A stretch of 64,000 nucleotides of DNA from Bacteroides caccae (GTDB lineage Bacteria; Bacteroidota; Bacteroidia; Bacteroidales; Bacteroidaceae). Where the stretch lies: positions 2,294,001 to 2,358,000 of the forward strand of contig NZ_CP022412.2 in NCBI RefSeq assembly GCF_002222615.2, written 5' to 3'. The notes under the pieces were generated by a model. That model saw nothing but the letters and a program-made list of their open reading frames with translations. It did no database searches and was not told the origin of the DNA. Within the stretch, counting starts at the first letter, position 1. Each line of letters opens with the position of its first letter. Positions 8,571 through 18,768 of the stretch are shown piece by piece. Made by a program: the position numbers and the translations under genes.

Positions 8571-9128
8571 TTACGATTGAGACAGTCCGTTGTTTTCCGG
8601 TTTGGCTTTTTTCATGACCATTAGTCCGGTAGGGATAGCCAGAAGACTGCCCCAAAACACATCCCATGACAGTAATTGCATAGTAATGTTGATTGAGGTG
8701 AGTGAACAGGCGGTATCTATCGTTTCTTTTATAATATCTTTGTTTTCTGCCAGGGCAGGAGTGTTGGTCATTAACTCGTCCCAAAGTTGGATGTAAGAAT
8801 TGACGATGAAGCCATGGTCTATGAATTGGAAATAAATGTAGTGCACCACAGCTACCAACAAAGAAGCGAACATATACATAAATATAGTAAAGAGTACTGC
8901 ATGAGAAAACTGGATACTTCCTCCGCAGATTTTATCCCGATACATCTTCACGTAGTGGTAACCGATGAAGGGCACTGCCAGCGTCAGGATTACGAATAAT
9001 AATGAAAGGAAGGGTATATGAAATCCTAACGGAAATAATATGAATTTCAATATCCAATAGATTCCCATATACGTGCCAAAGTGCATGGCATATTTTTGTA
9101 AATAACTTCTGTTTTCTGTCATCATCAT
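8571..9128 (-). CDS. DUF4199 membrane protein
   Basis: This 185-residue protein has four hydrophobic segments and begins with three consecutive ATG codons, so the precise start is uncertain by two residues. YAMHFGTYMGIYWILKF near the N-terminus and the later GSIQFSHAVLFTIFMYMFAS fit DUF4199, a Bacteroidota family of unknown function. A TACCTTTG -7 box lies 15 bp upstream, so it probably heads the transcript that continues into the glycosyltransferase. Confidence 0.83.
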   Translation of the reverse strand: MMMTENRSYLQKYAMHFGTYMGIYWILKFILFPLGFHIPFLSLLFVILTLAVPFIGYHYVKMYRDKICGGSIQFSHAVLFTIFMYMFASLLVAVVHYIYFQFIDHGFIVNSYIQLWDELMTNTPALAENKDIIKETIDTACSLTSINITMQLLSWDVFWGSLLAIPTGLMVMKKAKPENNGLSQS

Positions 9129-9142
9129 TTATAAATTGCGCA

Positions 9143-9150
9143 CAAAGGTA
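9143..9150 (-). promoter_or_regulatory. -7 box of the DUF4199 operon
   Basis: The minus strand reads TACCTTTG, an exact TAnnTTTG box. The predicted leader is very short, under 15 nt. Confidence 0.5.
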
Positions 9151-9295
9151 CAAATAATCTCGGTTGGTAGGGGAAATATGGTTGTTAAAGTTAATAAAGC
9201 TACAAAAGTTACTGTCTGAATATTTTTTTTATGATTTTAATTGATTGAAATGTAGCCGGTTAGTTGTTGGCTGGTGAAAAAAGTTTCTTGCACCT

Positions 9296-9326
9296 ATTGC
9301 AGAATCAATAAAAATGTCTACCTTTG
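9296..9326 (+). promoter_or_regulatory. Promoter of the SRP RNA-tRNA-Thr unit
   Basis: ATTG (9296-9299) as -33 and TACCTTTG (9319-9326) as -7 are separated by 19 bp, ideal Bacteroides spacing. Transcription would begin just before the 4.5S RNA. Confidence 0.75.
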
Positions 9327-9337
9327 CAACCGCAAAA

Positions 9338-9435
9338 CGGGTAAGTCCTATACGGCCAGCTCCCTTCGAATCCTCCAGGGCTTGATCGCAGCAAAGGTAG
9401 TTGGTTGTAGCGGCGCGATATAGTAAGCTTACCCA
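9338..9435 (+). ncRNA. ffs: 4.5S signal recognition particle RNA
   Basis: This RNA of about 98 nt binds Ffh and guides nascent membrane proteins to the translocon. The ends pair (GGGTAAG 9339-9345 with CTTACCC 9428-9434), CTATA pairs with TATAG further in, and GCT with AGC. The apex carries the SRP domain IV asymmetric loop, CCAGG on the 5' side and GCAGCA on the 3' side. It has its own consensus promoter, and tRNA-Thr follows 3 nt later. Exact ends are estimates. Confidence 0.85.
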
Positions 9436-9438
9436 CCC

Positions 9439-9512
9439 GCCTCTTTAGCTCAGTTGGCCAGAGCACGTGATTTGTAATCTCGGGGTCGTTGGTTCGAATC
9501 CGACAAGAGGCT
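9439..9512 (+). tRNA. tRNA-Thr (anticodon TGT)
   Basis: This is a full cloverleaf of 74 nt. The acceptor GCCTCTT pairs with AAGAGGC. The D arm is GCTC/GAGC and the anticodon loop TTTGTAA gives TGT. The T arm is GTTGG-TTCGAAT-CCGAC. CCA is not encoded. The anticodon stem CGTGA/TCTCG has a central T-T mismatch. Confidence 0.95.
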
Positions 9513-9536
9513 CAAAAGAAGGATGCCAATCCGGAT

Positions 9537-9573
9537 AAAAAAGCATTCAGGTAGTTGCCTGAATGCTTTTTTT
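9537..9573 (+). terminator. Terminator after tRNA-Thr
   Basis: AAGCATTCAGG (9541-9551) pairs with CCTGAATGCTT (9558-9568) around TAGTTG. Flanking A and T runs make it bidirectional, so it may also end the lipoprotein gene on the minus strand. Confidence 0.85.
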
Positions 9574-9574
9574 G

Positions 9575-10660
9575 TTATCTGTTCCTGTATAATTTTATAA
9601 AGATTCCCAAAGTTGCCAGAATGATTAGTAAGGTAAGCCCGAATGCCCAATAGTTGATAACTCGTGATTCTGCGGTAAGTACATAATTTCCAGTCAGAAG
9701 GCGGAGACCGTCTATTTTCCATACCATTATATTATTGGTTGAAAGACAGGCGTTGGAAGAAAGAAGTGTGCCGGGCATTGTCAACTCAAATTGTATAGCA
9801 TGATAGAATACTTCAGCAATCTTGATTTTCTGTTCGCACATATTGTCCATTGCCTTTGCATGGGCTTTATAAAGTTCCAAGTAATAGTTTGTTTGACCAA
9901 CTTTATCAAAAAGCGCACAGACATCATCTATTCCTGCGTCTCCACAACCGTCTTTCCCTGACAGGTGATTGGTATAGACTGTTTCTTTGAGTTCGTTCAG
10001 GCGATTTACGTAGACCGTGTCACCTTTTTGTGAGGTAAATTGGCGAATGACTTCCCAAATAACTTCGTATTGGCTGCGATTGTACCATTCTCCGAATTTA
10101 GCTTCGAGTTTATCTAGTTTGTCGTTTTGTTCGATGCCGTTCATACCGCTAAAGGCAGCGTTGTCTCCACGAAACCAGATTATTTGTTCTTCTTTATTCA
10201 GATATTTGTCAAGAGGGACTGGTCCTTTGTCCGGAAGTTCTTTATAAGTAGCGGTATATATATAATAGGTATAAAACCATTTAAAACGTTTCTTTAACTG
10301 CTCCGTAGGTATTGCCAAAGAGCTCATCTGTTCTTTTCCATTGGAGATAGAGAAATATTCTCCATTTATCAGGGGAATATTCCGGCAGGCTTTTACATTC
10401 AGTTTTTTTTCTTCTCCCCAGAAATTAAATTTGAGGGTGGAGTCCAGATTTACTATCTGCCAATCGGTATCTAATTGAAACAGAAATGGGTTATGTGTCT
10501 TATCTCCTGCAATGAAAGCGGAATCACCTCGTGCATAGACCTCTCTATGCATACTTCCATTGGTGTCTATCCGTGAAGTCATTCTATAATAAGTACTGCA
10601 CGAAGTCATACCCAGTGACAGTAACAGTAGTAATGTTGCGATTGAATGATTAGTTTTCAT
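9575..10660 (-). CDS. Uncharacterised lipoprotein of an ECF sigma operon
   Basis: The 361-residue protein has a type II signal peptide (MKTNHSIATLLLLLSLGMTSC, lipid Cys21) and a C-terminal membrane helix (WAFGLTLLIILATLGIFIKL) followed by YRNR. It may therefore be tethered at both ends. The middle is mixed alpha/beta with no motif I recognise. It lies 7 bp after a small anti-sigma-like gene, and I infer it is the target or sensor of that ECF system. Confidence 0.65.
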   Translation of the reverse strand: MKTNHSIATLLLLLSLGMTSCSTYYRMTSRIDTNGSMHREVYARGDSAFIAGDKTHNPFLFQLDTDWQIVNLDSTLKFNFWGEEKKLNVKACRNIPLINGEYFSISNGKEQMSSLAIPTEQLKKRFKWFYTYYIYTATYKELPDKGPVPLDKYLNKEEQIIWFRGDNAAFSGMNGIEQNDKLDKLEAKFGEWYNRSQYEVIWEVIRQFTSQKGDTVYVNRLNELKETVYTNHLSGKDGCGDAGIDDVCALFDKVGQTNYYLELYKAHAKAMDNMCEQKIKIAEVFYHAIQFELTMPGTLLSSNACLSTNNIMVWKIDGLRLLTGNYVLTAESRVINYWAFGLTLLIILATLGIFIKLYRNR

Positions 10661-10667
10661 ACTCTGT

Positions 10668-11081
10668 TTATCTTAATTGGTTTTCTTTTATAATTTGAAG
10701 TATTCGCGTCTGCCGGAGTTTCCGGTGCTGCGTGTATTGAGAGGATAGGTAGGTACTTTTCTCCAAGAGTTGCATTTCTTCCCAGTTCTCCGGTAAGGGA
10801 AATGAAGTGCCGTTTGGCTGATAGACATATCCATTTTGCGTTTCTGCTTCGGAAGGGGAGGGAGGAAAACAAACATCGTTTATAAATAAAAAGAGCAATA
10901 ACGTTGCTGCGGTTCCTGATATCCAAGCACCAACGAGATATCTTATCTTTTTCTTTTTAGGAGCGTTATCGGTTATCTTATTCAGAATAGCCGCTGTTAG
11001 TTCTTCTGGATTTTCTAATATGGGTTGTCTGTTTTTGATTTCCGTCAACCATTCTTCGTACTTTTTATCTTCTTGTTTCAT
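10668..11081 (-). CDS. Putative membrane anti-sigma factor
   Basis: This 137-residue protein has a charged cytoplasmic N-terminus (MKQEDKKYEEWLTEIKNRQP), one membrane helix at about 47-68, and a short periplasmic tail. No zinc-binding anti-sigma motif (HxxxCxxC) is present. The role is inferred from topology and from the 4-bp ATGA overlap with the ECF sigma gene upstream. It is much shorter than FecR-type anti-sigma factors. Confidence 0.65.
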   Translation of the reverse strand: MKQEDKKYEEWLTEIKNRQPILENPEELTAAILNKITDNAPKKKKIRYLVGAWISGTAATLLLFLFINDVCFPPSPSEAETQNGYVYQPNGTSFPLPENWEEMQLLEKSTYLSSQYTQHRKLRQTRILQIIKENQLR

Positions 11082-11641
11082 AAGTCGGGGTCTATTTGAT
11101 TCATTTTATTACGTATATTCTTTCGGGCAAGATATAGAGTGCTTTTTATCTTCTCAGGTGATAGGCCTGTGATAGTTTGCACTTCTATGACTTCCAGTTC
11201 TTCTACATCACGCAGCATGAAAACAAGTTTCTGCTGGGGAGGAAGTTCGTTGGTATAGCGCAATATCAATTCTTTCAGTTGCCTGTTGGATAGAGATATT
11301 TCAATATTGTCGTCCGATGCGAGGTTGATAGAATCAGAAAAGGCGAACTCGTTGTTCAAAGACGAATGGCGAAGTGAACGTAAACGGTCATAACACGCGT
11401 TGCAGGTGATTTTATAAAGCCAGGTAGAAAAGCGATTCTTCCGATTATATGTTTTCAAGGATAACCAGACTTTTACAAATGTCTCCTGTGTTATGTCCCT
11501 GGCTTCGTTTTCGTCACAAAGCAACCGGAAGGCAAGCCTGAATACCATTGGCTGAAATTCGGTGACCAACTGGGCAAATGCTGCTGTGTCTTTCCGTTGG
11601 CTCCGGTCTACCAGTTCCAGTGTCTTTTCCTGATTTATCAT
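11078..11641 (-). CDS. ECF RNA polymerase sigma factor
   Basis: The 187-residue protein has sigma region 2 (about 25-95: EARDITQETFVKVWLSLKTY, then RFSTWLYKITCNACYDRLR) and region 4 (about 125-180: PPQQKLVFMLRDVEELEVIE and KSTLYLARKNIRNKM). It has no C-terminal extension. It heads an operon with a membrane anti-sigma candidate and a lipoprotein, typical of envelope-responsive ECF systems. It probably controls its own operon. Confidence 0.9.
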   Translation of the reverse strand: MINQEKTLELVDRSQRKDTAAFAQLVTEFQPMVFRLAFRLLCDENEARDITQETFVKVWLSLKTYNRKNRFSTWLYKITCNACYDRLRSLRHSSLNNEFAFSDSINLASDDNIEISLSNRQLKELILRYTNELPPQQKLVFMLRDVEELEVIEVQTITGLSPEKIKSTLYLARKNIRNKMNQIDPDL

Positions 11642-11717
11642 TGTTTATTCATTCTTGTTTATTATATGATACGCATGAAAATGTTTCTGGTCGTTTGCGA
11701 ATCATCAAATATATAAA

Positions 11718-11753
11718 AAAAGAGGATAGGCTTTTTAAAACCTATCCTCTTTT
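11718..11753 (-). terminator. Terminator of eno
   Basis: AAAAGAGGATAGG (11718-11730) pairs with CCTATCCTCTTTT (11741-11753), 13 bp with a 10-nt loop. It lies 23 bp beyond the eno stop, and A/T runs flank both sides. Confidence 0.85.
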
Positions 11754-11775
11754 ATTTATAAAGTAAAAAGTATGC

Positions 11776-13152
<1,377 letters not shown>

Positions 13153-13236
13153 CTATATGTCGTTAGTCCGATCTTATAATATAACAACGGGACGATGTTT
13201 TTTGTTTGAATGCAGGCGAATGAAATTTGAAGGATT

Positions 13237-13899
13237 TTAGTCTTCGATAATAACACCCAGCAAAGGAAGTAAATCCATAGCTTGTAAGGACGTGATAATA
13301 GCTCCTTTTAGGTCACTGGTATTAAGTGTTATACCGCTGATACGGGAGGTGCGTAGGTCTATTCCCCGGAGTGGGGCGTGTGAGAAGTCGGCTTCCACCA
13401 AATCGCAACTATCAAAAGCGACGGAAGAAAAGCGGCAGTCATTGAAACTCCCGTTTCTGAACAGGCAGTGCGCAAAACGTACCTGGTTCATTTTACTCAT
13501 TGCCAGATTGATGTATCCGGCATTGCACTCGTGTAGCAGAATATGATTCAAAGTGGTTTCCGAAAAATTAGTTCCCAGCAACTTACAGGAAATAAATTCT
13601 ACTCGGTACAAAGAGCTTTCTGCAAAAGAGATATTGGATAGGTCGCAGTTCTCGAACCGGACATCTGTCAGTTGGGATGAATGGAATTTGCATTCGCTGA
13701 ATATCTGATTTTGGAAAGTACAGTTCTTGAAACTTTTATAGGACTTGTTGATTCCTTCTTCTTTTCCTTTGCTAAATAAAAGATCGGAGACTGTTTCTTC
13801 CTTGTCAAGCCATTCTTGTAAAGTGCTTGCACTGGTTTCTTGTTCTTCCATTATTGGAGAAACTACACGGACGGGTTTAGTTGTATTTCTTTTTGTCAT
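13237..13899 (-). CDS. Pentapeptide repeat protein
   Basis: From about residue 55 to 205 this 220-residue protein is a run of A(D/N)LXX-like pentapeptides, e.g. FENCDLSNISFAESSLYRVE and DSCDLVEADFSHAPLRGIDL. This builds a right-handed quadrilateral beta-helix. The charged N-terminus has no signal peptide, so it is cytoplasmic. Some relatives mimic DNA and guard gyrase (Qnr), but nothing here shows that role. It follows crcB by 18 bp and is probably cotranscribed. Confidence 0.85.
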   Translation of the reverse strand: MTKRNTTKPVRVVSPIMEEQETSASTLQEWLDKEETVSDLLFSKGKEEGINKSYKSFKNCTFQNQIFSECKFHSSQLTDVRFENCDLSNISFAESSLYRVEFISCKLLGTNFSETTLNHILLHECNAGYINLAMSKMNQVRFAHCLFRNGSFNDCRFSSVAFDSCDLVEADFSHAPLRGIDLRTSRISGITLNTSDLKGAIITSLQAMDLLPLLGVIIED

Positions 13900-13917
13900 G
13901 TTGCAAAGGTTCCTTTT

Positions 13918-14295
13918 TTATAATTGTTTTCCTAAATAACCGCCTGCCACTACAGCTGTCAGTCCTATTGCTATACTTAATAGGGTGTAGGTAATGAATG
14001 TACCGTAAAATTCTCCTTTTAACAGCCCTATGCCGTCACTGGAGAAAGTAGAGAAGGTGGTAAATCCTCCGCATAATCCTGTTGTCAGAAAAAGGCGAAC
14101 TTCGAAAGGAAGGTGGAACCGTTCGGAAAGAGCGTAAAATAGTCCGATGAGAAAACTACCGAAGATATTGACCGTGAAAGTAGCCCACGGAAAATTGTAG
14201 GGAACAATCCGTTCGTGCATAAGTAGCTGTATGCAATAACGCAATGCGCTACCGGTGCCGCCACCAAGAAAAATATAGATAATTTCTTTACTCAT
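13918..14295 (-). CDS. crcB: CrcB/Fluc fluoride channel
   Basis: The 125-residue protein has four membrane helices and Fluc signatures GGGTGSALRY (10-20), WATFTVNIFGSFLIGLFYA (about 38-56) and LCGGFTTFSTFSSD (about 73-86). Fluc proteins form antiparallel dimers that export fluoride. A single copy is consistent with a homodimer. No fluoride riboswitch was seen in the 60-bp leader. The pentapeptide gene follows. Confidence 0.93.
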   Translation of the reverse strand: MSKEIIYIFLGGGTGSALRYCIQLLMHERIVPYNFPWATFTVNIFGSFLIGLFYALSERFHLPFEVRLFLTTGLCGGFTTFSTFSSDGIGLLKGEFYGTFITYTLLSIAIGLTAVVAGGYLGKQL

Positions 14296-14357
14296 TTGAT
14301 TTTAGATATTTGTATCAGAGTTGGTGTAACTCTTTGGAAAAATAAAATAATTGTGTG

Positions 14358-14365
14358 CAAATATA
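14358..14365 (-). promoter_or_regulatory. -7 box of crcB
   Basis: The minus strand reads TATATTTG, an exact TAnnTTTG box about 63 bp upstream of crcB. Confidence 0.45.
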
Positions 14366-14605
14366 GGAAGAATGTGTAATATACGTGTGTAGTCAATCTG
14401 TTTTATTCGGCATAGCTACTGTGCTTTTTTCTCTTTACTTTCATTATTCGTTTTGTAATTAGTGTTTTATGTGATTGGATATATATTATGGAGAACATTA
14501 TTGCAGTACATCGGTTGATAAGAAAGTAACAAAATAGTGATTTAAAACATTCAGGTGAAAAGATTGTTTTTTTAATCTCCATATTTTAATAAATATTAGT
14601 TGTTA
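14366..14605. other. AT-rich intergenic stretch without a gene
   Basis: I see no ORF with coding character and no plus-strand TAnnTTTG box here. A weak AGATT/AATCT stem lies near 14561-14577. The stretch ends in a good plus-strand terminator with no visible gene in front of it. Confidence 0.5.
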
Positions 14606-14645
14606 CTCCGCAAAGAAAACTAAAACTTTGCGGAGCTCTTTTTTT
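14606..14645 (+). terminator. Orphan intrinsic terminator upstream of the purF-like gene
   Basis: CTCCGCAAAG (14606-14615) pairs with CTTTGCGGAG (14626-14635), followed by a run of seven T. It points in the plus direction and sits just before the promoter of the PurF-like gene. Confidence 0.8.
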
Positions 14646-14665
14646 ATTAGACGGATTCTTTTTTG

Positions 14666-14673
14666 TACTTTTG
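14666..14673 (+). promoter_or_regulatory. -7 box of the purF-like gene
   Basis: TACTTTTG matches TAnnTTTG, 40 bp before the ATG at 14713. It rules out an in-frame TTG start at 14671. Confidence 0.6.
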
Positions 14674-14712
14674 CGCATCTTTTTTAAAAACATCATCAAT
14701 AAAGAGAACGAC

Positions 14713-16122
14713 ATGGGAGGTTTTTTCGGAACAGTCTCACAAGTGAGCTGCGTGACTGATTTATTCTACGGTACAGATTATAATTCACATTTGGGGACGA
14801 AACGGGGTGGACTTGCTACCTATAGTGAAGAGCGAGGTTTCATCCGATCAATCCACAATCTGGAAAGTACTTATTTCCGTACTAAATTTGAAGATGAACT
14901 GGATAAGTTCAAAGGAAATGCCGGAATCGGTATTATTAGTGATACAGACGCGCAGCCTATTATTATTAATTCTCACCTCGGACGCTTTGCCATTGTTACT
15001 GTCGCAAAAATCACCAATATTAAAGAATTGGAAGATGAGCTTCTCTCGCAGAATATGCATTTCGCCGAACTTAGTTCAAGCAACACCAATCAGACGGAAC
15101 TTATTGCATTACTTATCATACAAGGCAAAACTTTTGTCGAGGGTATCGAAAATGTATTCAAGCATATCAAAGGTTCTTGTTCCATGCTTCTGTTGACGGA
15201 AGACGGAAGTATTATTGCTGCCCGTGACCAGTGGGGACGTACTCCCGTAGTGATCGGAAAGAAAGAGGGTGCGTATGCTGCAACCAGTGAATCGTCCAGT
15301 TTTCCGAATCTGGATTATGAGATTGACCGATATCTGGGTCCGGGCGAAATTGTACGTCTGTACAGCGATCATGTTGTACAACTACGTAAGCCGGGTGAAG
15401 GTATGCAGATTTGTTCGTTCTTGTGGGTGTATTATGGTTTCCCGACTTCCTGTTATGAAGGGAAGAATGTTGAGGAAGTACGTTTCACGAGTGGCTTGAA
15501 AATGGGACAAATGGATAAATCGGAAGTAGACTGTGCTTGTGGCATTCCTGATTCGGGAGTCGGCATGGCATTAGGATATGCAGAAGGCAAAGGAGTCCCT
15601 TATCATCGGGCTATTTCGAAATATACACCGACATGGCCTCGTAGTTTTACACCGAGCAATCAGGAGATGCGTTCTCTTGTAGCGAAGATGAAACTGATTC
15701 CGAATCGTGCCATGCTCCAAGGCAAACGTTTGTTGTTTTGTGACGATTCAATCGTTCGTGGAACTCAGTTACGTGATAATGTGAAGATTCTGTATGATTA
15801 TGGAGCAAAAGAGGTACATATGCGTATTGCTTGTCCTCCGTTGATTTATGCTTGTCCGTTTGTCGGATTCTCAGCTTCCAAGAATGCGTTGGAGTTGATT
15901 ACCCGCCGTATTATAAAGGAATTGGAAGGTGACGAAGATAAGAATCTGGAGAAATATGCTACCACCGGCTCTCCTGAATATGAGAAGATGGTTAGCATTA
16001 TTGCCGAACGCTTCGGTCTGACTTCTTTGAAATTTAATACTCTCGAAACATTGATTGAAGCTATCGGATTGCCGAAATGTAAAGTGTGTACACACTGCTT
16101 TGATGGTAGTAGCCACTTTTAA
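14713..16122 (+). CDS. PurF-like amidophosphoribosyltransferase family protein
   Basis: The 469-residue protein has a class II glutamine amidotransferase (Ntn) domain followed by a type I PRTase domain whose PRPP loop LLFCDDSIVRGTQL is intact (about 335-348). True PurF makes phosphoribosylamine, the first purine intermediate, and its nucleophile is Cys directly after the initiator Met. Here the N-terminus reads MGGFFGTVSQVSC, so that Cys is replaced by Gly; the first Cys is residue 13. Other Ntn-domain segments remain (HLGTKRGGLATYSEE, DQWGRTPVVIG). I recall the MGGFFG form in other Bacteroidota, so it is not a sequencing slip. It may use free ammonia or have another role. Confidence 0.8.
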   Translation: MGGFFGTVSQVSCVTDLFYGTDYNSHLGTKRGGLATYSEERGFIRSIHNLESTYFRTKFEDELDKFKGNAGIGIISDTDAQPIIINSHLGRFAIVTVAKITNIKELEDELLSQNMHFAELSSSNTNQTELIALLIIQGKTFVEGIENVFKHIKGSCSMLLLTEDGSIIAARDQWGRTPVVIGKKEGAYAATSESSSFPNLDYEIDRYLGPGEIVRLYSDHVVQLRKPGEGMQICSFLWVYYGFPTSCYEGKNVEEVRFTSGLKMGQMDKSEVDCACGIPDSGVGMALGYAEGKGVPYHRAISKYTPTWPRSFTPSNQEMRSLVAKMKLIPNRAMLQGKRLLFCDDSIVRGTQLRDNVKILYDYGAKEVHMRIACPPLIYACPFVGFSASKNALELITRRIIKELEGDEDKNLEKYATTGSPEYEKMVSIIAERFGLTSLKFNTLETLIEAIGLPKCKVCTHCFDGSSHF

Positions 16123-16140
16123 AAGATATTATACGATAAA

Positions 16141-16180
16141 AAAGAGCCGTGAATTGCTTTGTAATTCACGGCTCTTTTTT
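16141..16180 (+). terminator. Terminator of the purF-like gene
   Basis: The 15-bp perfect stem AAAGAGCCGTGAATT (16141-16155) pairs with 16163-16177, with a 7-nt loop and a T run. Confidence 0.9.
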
Positions 16181-16244
16181 TACCTTTACGGCACTATAAA
16201 CTATCAAATTGTAAATTGTAATTAATAACTTGTAATTAAATAAC

Positions 16245-17468
16245 ATGACTTTAGTAGACAGATTCTTAAAGTACGTAAGCTTCGATACACAATCTGATGA
16301 ATCGACAGGGATTACCCCCAGTACTCCGAAGCAAATGGTATTTGCTGAATATTTGAAAACAGAGTTGGAATCTTTAGGCCTGGAGGATATTACTCTGGAT
16401 GAGCATGGCTATCTTTTTGCCACGCTTCCTGCCAATATAGATAAGGATGTACCCACAATCGGATTTATTGCCCACATGGATACAAGTCCTGATATGAGTG
16501 GTAAAGATGTGACTCCGCGTATTGTAGAAAAGTACGATGGTTCGGATATCATGCTTTGTGCCGAAGATAATATAATTCTTTCTCCCGTTCAATTTCCCGA
16601 ATTGCTTGATCATAAAGGAGAGGACCTGATTGTTACCAACGGAAAAACATTGTTGGGTGCAGATGATAAAGCTGGGATCGCCGAAATAGTATCGGCTGTT
16701 GTTTACTTGAAAGAACATCCTGAGATCAAACACGGGAAGATTCGCATCGGCTTTAATCCGGACGAAGAAATTGGTGAAGGCGCTCATAAATTTGATGTGG
16801 AGAAGTTCGGTTGTGAATGGGGATATACAATGGACGGAGGTGAAGTAGGAGAGTTAGAGTTTGAAAACTTTAATGCTGCTGCTGCCAAGATTCTTTTTAA
16901 GGGACGCAATGTACATCCGGGGTACGCCAAAAATAAGATGATTAACTCGATCTATCTTGCCAATCAGTTTATCACTCTGTTGCCTTCTATAGAAAGACCG
17001 GAACATACGACAGGCTACGAGGGATTCTATCATTTGATCGGTATTCAGGGCGAAGTGGAGCAATGCACTGTTTCTTATATTATTCGTGACCATGACCGGG
17101 CTAAATTCGAAGAACGTAAGAAAGAGATAGAACGCCTGGTTGCCCGGATGAATACTGAATATGGTGAAGGCACTGTAACTCTTGAATTGCGCGACCAATA
17201 TTATAATATGCGTGAAAAGATAGAACCGGTAATGCACATTATTGACATCGCTTTTGCTGCTATGGAAGCCGTAGGCGTGAAACCGAATGTGAAGCCAATT
17301 CGTGGAGGTACGGACGGTGCGCAGCTTTCTTTCAAAGGTCTGCCATGTCCGAATATCTTTGCCGGTGGTCTGAATTTTCACGGACGTTATGAGTTTGTTC
17401 CTATTCAGAATATGGAAAAGGCGATGAACGTTATTGTGAAGATCGCCGAGCTGGTAGCTTCCAGATGA
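16245..17468 (+). CDS. pepT: Peptidase T (tripeptide aminopeptidase)
   Basis: This is a cytoplasmic M20B di-zinc aminopeptidase that removes N-terminal residues from tripeptides. The 407 residues match PepT. Metal ligands appear in order: AHMDTSPD (His about 76), [13 protein letters not shown] (bridging Asp about 138), [14 protein letters not shown] (catalytic and metal-binding Glu about 172-173), [14 protein letters not shown] (Asp about 195), and [16 protein letters not shown] near the C-terminus. gcvT follows 62 bp later on the same strand. Confidence 0.96.
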   Translation: MTLVDRFLKYVSFDTQSDESTGITPSTPKQMVFAEYLKTELESLGLEDITLDEHGYLFATLPANIDKDVPTIGFIAHMDTSPDMSGKDVTPRIVEKYDGSDIMLCAEDNIILSPVQFPELLDHKGEDLIVTNGKTLLGADDKAGIAEIVSAVVYLKEHPEIKHGKIRIGFNPDEEIGEGAHKFDVEKFGCEWGYTMDGGEVGELEFENFNAAAAKILFKGRNVHPGYAKNKMINSIYLANQFITLLPSIERPEHTTGYEGFYHLIGIQGEVEQCTVSYIIRDHDRAKFEERKKEIERLVARMNTEYGEGTVTLELRDQYYNMREKIEPVMHIIDIAFAAMEAVGVKPNVKPIRGGTDGAQLSFKGLPCPNIFAGGLNFHGRYEFVPIQNMEKAMNVIVKIAELVASR

Positions 17469-17530
17469 TTTTCAATTACGGATATACCTGATATATAAAC
17501 TTAATACTTAATACTTAAAAACTGAGATTC

Positions 17531-18616
17531 ATGAAAACCACTCCGTTTACAGAGAAACATATAGCACTAGGTGCTAAAATGCACGAGTTTGCCGGTTATA
17601 ATATGCCGATAGAATACTCCGGCATCATTGATGAACATCTGACTGTTTGCAATTCAGTCGGTGTGTTTGATGTATCCCACATGGGAGAATTTTGGGTGAA
17701 AGGTCCGAATGCATTGGCTTTTCTACAGAAAGTGACTTCCAATAATGTGGCGGCATTAACTCCCGGTAAGATACAATATACCTGCTTCCCTAATGAAGAT
17801 GGTGGTATTGTAGACGATTTACTGGTTTATCATTATGAACCGGAAAAATATTTGTTGGTGGTTAATGCTGCCAATATGGATAAAGATTGGGATTGGTGTG
17901 TGTCTCATAATACAGAGGGGGCGGAGTTGGAAAATTCCTCTGATAATATAGGTCAGCTTGCTGTGCAAGGTCCGAAAGCAATTCTTGCTTTGCAAAAACT
18001 GACGGATGTTGATTTATCATCTATTCCATATTATACTTTTAAAGTTGGAAAGTTTGCAGGCGAGGACAATGTGATAATCTCTAATACAGGTTATACGGGT
18101 GCAGGAGGTTTTGAACTCTATTTCTATCCGAGTGCTGCCGATACAATTTGGACAGCTATTTTCGAAGCTGGTGAAGAATTTGGTATTAAACCGGTGGGGT
18201 TGGGAGCGCGTGATACACTCCGACTGGAAATGGGCTTCTGTCTCTATGGCAATGATTTGGATGATACGACTTCACCTATAGAAGCCGGTTTGGGCTGGAT
18301 CACGAAATTTGTAGAAGGCAAAAACTTTATCAACCGTCCTATGTTAGAGAAGCAGAAAGCGGAAGGAACAACTCGTAAATTAGTCGGCTTTGAAATGATT
18401 GACCGGGGGATTCCTCGTCACGGTTATGAACTAGTGAACCAGGAAGGAGAGAAGATTGGAGTGGTTACATCCGGTACTATGTCGCCTACCCGTAAAATTG
18501 GTATTGGTATGGGGTATGTGAAACCGGAATATAGTAAAATCGGTACTGAAATTTGCATTGATATGCGCGGACGTAAACTGAAAGCAGTAGTGGTGAAACC
18601 ACCTTTTAGAAAATAA
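17531..18616 (+). CDS. gcvT: Aminomethyltransferase, glycine cleavage T protein
   Basis: GcvT takes the aminomethyl group from lipoyl-H protein and passes it to tetrahydrofolate, releasing ammonia. The 361-residue protein shows typical motifs: [61 protein letters not shown] and SPIEAGLGW. The gcvH, gcvP and lpd partners are not in the window. It may be read with pepT or alone, and a hairpin at 18639-18675 ends it. Confidence 0.97.
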   Translation: MKTTPFTEKHIALGAKMHEFAGYNMPIEYSGIIDEHLTVCNSVGVFDVSHMGEFWVKGPNALAFLQKVTSNNVAALTPGKIQYTCFPNEDGGIVDDLLVYHYEPEKYLLVVNAANMDKDWDWCVSHNTEGAELENSSDNIGQLAVQGPKAILALQKLTDVDLSSIPYYTFKVGKFAGEDNVIISNTGYTGAGGFELYFYPSAADTIWTAIFEAGEEFGIKPVGLGARDTLRLEMGFCLYGNDLDDTTSPIEAGLGWITKFVEGKNFINRPMLEKQKAEGTTRKLVGFEMIDRGIPRHGYELVNQEGEKIGVVTSGTMSPTRKIGIGMGYVKPEYSKIGTEICIDMRGRKLKAVVVKPPFRK

Positions 18617-18638
18617 AGATTAAACTCTATTTTATAGG

Positions 18639-18675
18639 TTAGCCTCGGAAATATGTCAACGTTTTCCGGGGCTAA
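18639..18675 (+). terminator. Terminator of gcvT
   Basis: TTAGCCTCGGAAA (18639-18651) pairs imperfectly with TTTTCCGGGGCTAA (18662-18675). No long T run follows, so efficiency is uncertain. Confidence 0.55.
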
Positions 18676-18768
18676 TTGATTTTATGACGGTTACTATGAA
18701 ACATATCCGTTAATATGTTGTTTATGCCATAGAAATATTATAATTTTGTCATCAAATACGATGAACTA

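Noticed and set aside
14296..14357. Fluoride riboswitch before crcB
   Set aside because: I looked for the conserved GGCGAUGG-type core and pseudoknot pairing and did not find it.
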